From NCBI RefSeq assembly GCF_014635305.1, contig NZ_BMCS01000002.1, positions 186,001 to 250,000 of the forward strand: a stretch of 64,000 nucleotides of DNA. Direction: 5' to 3'. This stretch comes from Williamsia phyllosphaerae (GTDB lineage: Bacteria > Actinomycetota > Actinomycetes > Mycobacteriales > Mycobacteriaceae). The position numbers and the translations under genes were made by a program. The notes under the pieces are model-generated. The model was not told where the DNA came from, searched no databases, and saw only the letters and a list, made by a program, of their open reading frames with translations. Every line of letters starts with the position of its first letter. The first letter of the stretch is position 1. This document shows positions 58,689-64,000 of this stretch, in pieces.

Positions 58689-59570
58689 ATGATTCGCCCA
58701 CCGTTCGCGGCTCGCGTCGTCACCGGCCTCATCGTGACCGCGCTCGAGGAGACCCGGAAGCTGCCGAGTACCGCCGTCACCCTCCCGATGACCGCAGTCA
58801 GCCAGACCCTGCAGGCCGGAATGCGTTTCCAGCAGGGAATCGCCGAGCTGGCCATCAAGGGCGACGAGGTCCTCGACGCGCTGTTCCATCGCGCGCAGGA
58901 GGAACCCGAGTGGGCGACCTTCGACGACGATGCGCCCGCGGATGTGACGCACGACCCGAAATCACAGCCGCCGAGTGGCTCGGGATCGGCGTCGGGCACC
59001 GCGACGGTGACCCCCATCACGGCTGCGCCGACCGCCACGGCGGCAACCGGGGACACGACCACCCCGAGCGCGACCCCCGGGCACATCCCGACCGCACCGG
59101 ACGAGCCCACCCCCGCCGACATGCCGTCCGAACAGGCCGACACCGTGGAGCCCACTCCCCCGGTGAAGGCGGCCAAGGCCCCGGCCAAGAAGGCCGCCGC
59201 GAAGAAGGCCCCCGCCGCCAAGAAGCCCGCACCCGCGAAGGCTGCGCCCCCGAAGCCGTCGGCGGACGAGTCGGCGAACGGCGACGGCGCGCCGTCGAAC
59301 ACCGGACGTTTTGCGCTCTACAGCTCCGCGCCGGAGAACGTCGTGCGGTCCGACGTCGAGGCGACACCGATTGCGCCGTCCGCGGACGCACCGGAGATCG
59401 TCGAGTACCTCGACTACGACGGCCTGACCCTGGCCCAGCTCCGTTCCAAGATCCGCTCCGTCGATCTCGACGACCTGCAGGCGTTGGCCGATTACGAGCG
59501 CAGCCATCGCGGCCGTGCCCCGTTCCAGACGATGCTCGACAACCGGATCACGGCCGCGGCAGGCAAGTGA
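58689..59570 (+). CDS. Lipid-droplet-associated protein (Rv1109c-like)
   Basis: This 293-residue protein has a conserved N-terminal amphipathic region ([20 protein letters not shown], then [19 protein letters not shown]) and a conserved C-terminus ([35 protein letters not shown]). Between them is an insert of about 120 residues rich in T, P and A, with a histone-H1-like run of [13 protein letters not shown] repeats. Rv1109c has about 80 fewer residues. The basic tract could bind DNA or anionic lipid. Divergent from ispH. Confidence 0.85.
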   Translation: MIRPPFAARVVTGLIVTALEETRKLPSTAVTLPMTAVSQTLQAGMRFQQGIAELAIKGDEVLDALFHRAQEEPEWATFDDDAPADVTHDPKSQPPSGSGSASGTATVTPITAAPTATAATGDTTTPSATPGHIPTAPDEPTPADMPSEQADTVEPTPPVKAAKAPAKKAAAKKAPAAKKPAPAKAAPPKPSADESANGDGAPSNTGRFALYSSAPENVVRSDVEATPIAPSADAPEIVEYLDYDGLTLAQLRSKIRSVDLDDLQALADYERSHRGRAPFQTMLDNRITAAAGK

Positions 59571-59598
59571 GCGCGTCGATCCACCCCGGATCGCCGCG

Positions 59599-60843
59599 GT
59601 GAGCGGGCCTGGCAAGTCCACGCCGGAGGACCCGTGGCCCGTACGTACGCTCAACACCAAGATCGCCGACTGGATCCACCGTCTCGGTCAGGTCTGGGTC
59701 GAGGGTCAGATCACCCAGATCAGTCGACGCGGATCGAAGACCGCGTTCCTGCAGCTTCGTGACCCGTCGGCCGACATCTCCATCTCGGTGACCTGCTCAC
59801 CTGCTGTGCTCGACCGGTGCGAGGTCCCGCTCACCGAGGGCATCCGCGTGGTGATGGCCGGACGGCCGAGTTTCTACACCGGCCGGGCGACGTTGTCGTT
59901 GCGCGTCACCGAGATCCGTCCGATGGGCATCGGCGAGCTGCTCGCGCGGATCGAGCGCCTACGCCGGCTGCTCGCCGCCGAGGGACTGTTCGAACCGGGA
60001 CTCAAACGTCCGCTTCCCTTCCTGCCGCACGGGGTCGGACTCATCACCGGTCGCTCCAGCGCCGCCGAACGCGACGTCCTCTCGGTCGCGCAGGGACGAT
60101 GGCCGTCGGTGCGGATCGAGGTCCGCAACACCCCGGTCCAGGGGCCGACCGCGGTCCCGGCGATCCTGCGTGCGCTGGCCGAACTCGAGGCCGATCCGAC
60201 CGTGTCGGTGATCATCATCGCCCGCGGTGGGGGCAGCGTCGAGGACCTGTTGCCCTTCTCCGACGAGGCACTGCTGCGCGCGGTGTCACAGGCCCGGACG
60301 CCGGTGGTCTCGGCGATCGGGCACGAACCTGACCACCCGTTGCTCGACCTGGTCGCCGACCTGCGGGCCGCGACCCCGACCGACGCCGCCAAGCGCGTGG
60401 TCCCCGACGTCGCCGCCGAGTTGGCGCTGATCGCCGAGCTCCGCGCGAGAACGGCGGGCGCACTGCGCAACTGGGTGTCACGCGAGCACCGGGGGTTGCT
60501 CGGTCTGCGCGCCCGACCGGTGTTGGCCGACCCGCTGCGGATGATCGACGAGCGCACCGAGTCCCTCGACCGAACCCTGCGCGAGGTGCGTCGAGAGGTG
60601 GCACGCTTCGTCGGACACGAGGAGCACCGCGTCGAGAGCCTGGCCGCACGCCTGTCCACGCTGGGTCCCGCGCAGACGCTGGCCCGCGGATACGCGGTGG
60701 TGCAGCGGATACACGGCGACGATCCACCCGAGGTGGTCGCGTCCGTGGGCGACATGCCCATCGGGTCGCAGCTGCGAGTACGAGTCGCCGACGGCGCCAT
60801 GCGCGCCGCGGTGATGGGCACCGACAAGAAGAGGGATGCATAG
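59599..60843 (+). CDS. xseA: Exodeoxyribonuclease VII large subunit
   Basis: This 414-residue subunit has an N-terminal OB fold ([20 protein letters not shown]) and the catalytic core with [30 protein letters not shown] and [18 protein letters not shown] coiled-coil region and [10 protein letters not shown] complete it. With XseB it degrades single-stranded DNA in both directions. GTG 59599 is used. The xseB start follows its stop directly. Confidence 0.95.
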   Translation: MSGPGKSTPEDPWPVRTLNTKIADWIHRLGQVWVEGQITQISRRGSKTAFLQLRDPSADISISVTCSPAVLDRCEVPLTEGIRVVMAGRPSFYTGRATLSLRVTEIRPMGIGELLARIERLRRLLAAEGLFEPGLKRPLPFLPHGVGLITGRSSAAERDVLSVAQGRWPSVRIEVRNTPVQGPTAVPAILRALAELEADPTVSVIIIARGGGSVEDLLPFSDEALLRAVSQARTPVVSAIGHEPDHPLLDLVADLRAATPTDAAKRVVPDVAAELALIAELRARTAGALRNWVSREHRGLLGLRARPVLADPLRMIDERTESLDRTLREVRREVARFVGHEEHRVESLAARLSTLGPAQTLARGYAVVQRIHGDDPPEVVASVGDMPIGSQLRVRVADGAMRAAVMGTDKKRDA

Positions 60844-61143
60844 ATGGCCACCCGCAAGACCGACGCCGACACCGAGGAGCCCTCGGTCGACGAGCTCGGC
60901 TACGAGCAGGCCCGCGACGAGCTGGTCGCGGTCGTCCGCACGCTGGAGCAGGGCGGGCTCGACCTCGACGCGTCCCTGACCCTGTGGGAGCGCGGCGAGG
61001 CGTTGGCGCGCCGGTGTGAGGAACATCTCGAGGGTGCGCGCAGGCGTATCGAGACCGCGCTCGGCGATGTCGACGCGGACACCGACGGCGTGATCGTCGA
61101 CGACGATGACGACGGCGACCTCGACGAGGACACCGGGGACTGA
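60844..61143 (+). CDS. xseB: Exodeoxyribonuclease VII small subunit
   Basis: This 99-residue protein has the XseB helical hairpin ([40 protein letters not shown]) and an aspartate-rich C-terminal tail beyond the usual 80 residues. It directly follows xseA. Confidence 0.95.
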   Translation: MATRKTDADTEEPSVDELGYEQARDELVAVVRTLEQGGLDLDASLTLWERGEALARRCEEHLEGARRRIETALGDVDADTDGVIVDDDDDGDLDEDTGD

Positions 61144-61153
61144 GTCCCGCCCT

Positions 61154-61741
61154 CTAGCCCGTGGGAACCGGACGGTCGCGTTGCGGCGTCAGCACCTTGG
61201 CCGACGTCACCGCGGACGCCATCGTCTGGAAGTCGCTCTCGTTTGCCTTGCTGTACAGCGCGACACGAGTCTCCCGGGTGTCGGTCACCCATACGGATTT
61301 GCCGTCGTCGGCGGCGTACCGAACCCACTGTGCGCCACCGACCTCGATGATCCCGCGGCCCAGGACCTGACCGGCGCTGAGGTATCCGACGAGGGAGTCC
61401 TCGGTCGCGTCGGTCTGGCTGAGCTGCATGTACACCCCGTCGCCGGTGAGGTAGCCGGCGTTGCTGACGGTCTTGCCGTCGATCCCGCCCCGGCTACCGG
61501 AATTGGGCTTCCAGCCGGCCGGGGTCTCGGGGAGTCGGATCGGGAACGACATGGTCTGGGCATCGGCGGTGAGGCCGGCGGTCACGTCGTAGGCGGGCGT
61601 CTTGTCGTCCCGGGCCCCGCCGGTCAGACCGACCGAACAGTTCCCGGAGACGACGGCGATCACCGCACAGATCGCGATGAGCGGGATCAGCGACCAGATC
61701 ATGTCTTTGTGATCGGTCAGTATCCGGGGTTTGGCAGCCAC
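61154..61741 (-). CDS. DUF4245 membrane-anchored protein
   Basis: This 195-residue protein has one N-terminal transmembrane helix (about 13-33, MIWSLIPLIAICAVIAVVSG) and an extracytoplasmic beta-rich domain (PIRLPETPAGWKPNS). It is a conserved neighbour of xseB and glpX in Mycobacteriales. Its function is unknown. GTG 61741 was chosen because the longer frame enters the glpX promoter. It converges on xseB with a ten-base gap. Confidence 0.85.
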   Translation of the reverse strand: MAAKPRILTDHKDMIWSLIPLIAICAVIAVVSGNCSVGLTGGARDDKTPAYDVTAGLTADAQTMSFPIRLPETPAGWKPNSGSRGGIDGKTVSNAGYLTGDGVYMQLSQTDATEDSLVGYLSAGQVLGRGIIEVGGAQWVRYAADDGKSVWVTDTRETRVALYSKANESDFQTMASAVTSAKVLTPQRDRPVPTG

Positions 61742-61830
61742 GACACCAGTATCCACGCACGCCCGTGAAAGGATGATCACCACACCCGCCGTGGGCTCCC
61801 ACCACGCGCGACCGAGCACTGGAGGCCTCC

Positions 61831-62835
61831 ATGTCCGACCCCGTCCGCTCCCCGCAAGCCCCGGATCGAAATCTGGCGATGGAGCTGGTCCGGGTGACCG
61901 AGGCGGCGGCGCTCGCGGCCGGACGCTGGGTCGGGCGCGGTGACAAGAACGGCGGCGACGGCGCGGCGGTCGACGCCATGCGTCAGCTGCTGTCGACGGT
62001 GTCGATGCGTGGCGTCGTGGTCATCGGCGAGGGCGAGAAGGACGAGGCCCCGATGCTCTACAACGGCGAGGAGGTCGGCAACGGCGAGGGCCCCGAGGTC
62101 GACGTCGCCGTCGACCCCATCGACGGCACCACCCTGATGGCCGAGGGCCGCCCGAACTCCATCGCCGTGATCGCGGTGTCCGAGCGCGGCACGATGTACG
62201 ACCCGTCCGCGGTGTTCTACATGGAGAAGATCGCCGTCGGCCCCGAGGCCGCGGGCGCCATCGACATCGACCAGTCGGTCGAGTGGAACGTGACGTCGGT
62301 GGCCAAGGCGAAGAACATCGCCGTCGCCGACACCACCGTCGTCGTGCTCGACCGTCCCCGTCACGCCGATCTGATCGGCGAGATCCGCGCTGCGGGCGCC
62401 AAGGTGCGGCTCATCTCCGACGGTGACGTCGCCGGTGCGATCGCCGCCGCGCAGGCGGAGAGCTCGGTGGACATGCTGATGGGCATCGGTGGCACGCCCG
62501 AGGGCATCATCACCGCCGTCGCGATGAAGTGCATGGGCGGCGAGATCCAGGGCAAACTGTGGCCGCAGACCGAGGCCGAGCGCCAGAAGGCGCTCGACGC
62601 CGGCCTCGAACTCGACCAGAAGCTGACCACCAACGACCTGGTCAAGGGCGAGAACATGTTCTTCTGCGCCACCGGCGTCACCAACGGCGACATGCTGCGC
62701 GGCGTGAGCTACCGCTCGACCGGCGCCACCACCCGCTCGCTGGTGATGCGGTCGAAGTCCGGGACGATCCGACGGATCGAGGGCTTCCACCAGGTGGACA
62801 AGCTGCGTGAATTCGCGACCATCGACTTCGGTTAA
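61831..62835 (+). CDS. glpX: Class II fructose-1,6-bisphosphatase GlpX
   Basis: This 334-residue enzyme contains [15 protein letters not shown], the metal-binding [17 protein letters not shown], and [19 protein letters not shown]. It is the gluconeogenic bisphosphatase, the counterpart of Rv1099c. ATG 61831 gives the usual length. Fum follows after 11 bases. Confidence 0.96.
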   Translation: MSDPVRSPQAPDRNLAMELVRVTEAAALAAGRWVGRGDKNGGDGAAVDAMRQLLSTVSMRGVVVIGEGEKDEAPMLYNGEEVGNGEGPEVDVAVDPIDGTTLMAEGRPNSIAVIAVSERGTMYDPSAVFYMEKIAVGPEAAGAIDIDQSVEWNVTSVAKAKNIAVADTTVVVLDRPRHADLIGEIRAAGAKVRLISDGDVAGAIAAAQAESSVDMLMGIGGTPEGIITAVAMKCMGGEIQGKLWPQTEAERQKALDAGLELDQKLTTNDLVKGENMFFCATGVTNGDMLRGVSYRSTGATTRSLVMRSKSGTIRRIEGFHQVDKLREFATIDFG

Positions 62836-62846
62836 GGTCGTTGTCC

Positions 62847-64000
<1,154 letters not shown>

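Noticed and set aside
58619..59302. Upstream extension of the ispH frame
   Set aside because: The extension is antisense to the lipid-droplet gene and low complexity; the IspH N-terminus matches the start at 58618.

Overview
The window is a contiguous, GC-rich (roughly two-thirds G+C) actinobacterial chromosome segment. Gene order follows the Mycobacterium tuberculosis segment Rv3366-Rv3446c almost gene for gene, then jumps near 57.66 kb to the block that matches Rv1110-Rv1098c. The mycobacterial WhiB3, SigD/RsdA, GroEL1 and ImuA'/ImuB relatives, the LexA boxes and the ESX-associated proteins place it in Mycobacteriales. The genus looks like Gordonia or a near relative, which is an inference. 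No tRNA, rRNA, insertion sequence, prophage or CRISPR array was seen.

Region 1 (1-16 kb): a pentapeptide-repeat protein and a rhomboid homologue, trmL, a retron-type reverse transcriptase with an upstream candidate msr-msd RNA bounded by a 21-nt inverted repeat, dnaE2 with a LexA box, an ACR3/bile-acid-type permease, a two-domain fatty acyl-CoA reductase, a D-threonine-aldolase-like enzyme, a serpin lipoprotein, the imuA'-imuB cassette with its own LexA box, and a thioredoxin-reductase-like flavoprotein divergent from a cupin regulator. The retron-like unit is the most novel element. It lies in a roughly 1.5 kb slot between trmL and dnaE2 and immediately follows a polymerase gene that should be induced by DNA damage.

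Region 2 (16-34 kb): a small alarmone synthetase, an oxidoreductase/ECF41 sigma pair with a matching promoter, a Ser/Thr kinase, a PspC-type envelope-stress three-gene system with paired operators, the guanine nucleotide block guaA-GMC oxidoreductase-guaB3-guaB2, a DUF5319 protein, and sigD-rsdA.

Region 3 (34-57.6 kb): whiB3; a TetR/phosphotransferase/F420-oxidoreductase operon; groES and groEL1 with CIRCE elements; an MFS exporter/MarR pair; a tightly overlapping operon glmS-nnr-alr-hydrolase-tsaE-tsaB-rimI-tsaD that joins amino-sugar and D-alanine supply, NAD(P)HX repair and t6A tRNA modification; two type VII secretion-associated proteins; glmM; rplM-rpsI; and an orphan Rv3446c-family protein. 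The ESX-4 genes expected next to it are absent.

Region 4 (57.7-64 kb): ispH, a lipid-droplet-associated protein, xseA-xseB, a DUF4245 protein, glpX and the 5' part of fum. Most genes are housekeeping genes in short overlapping operons, and accessory content is concentrated in the first 16 kb.
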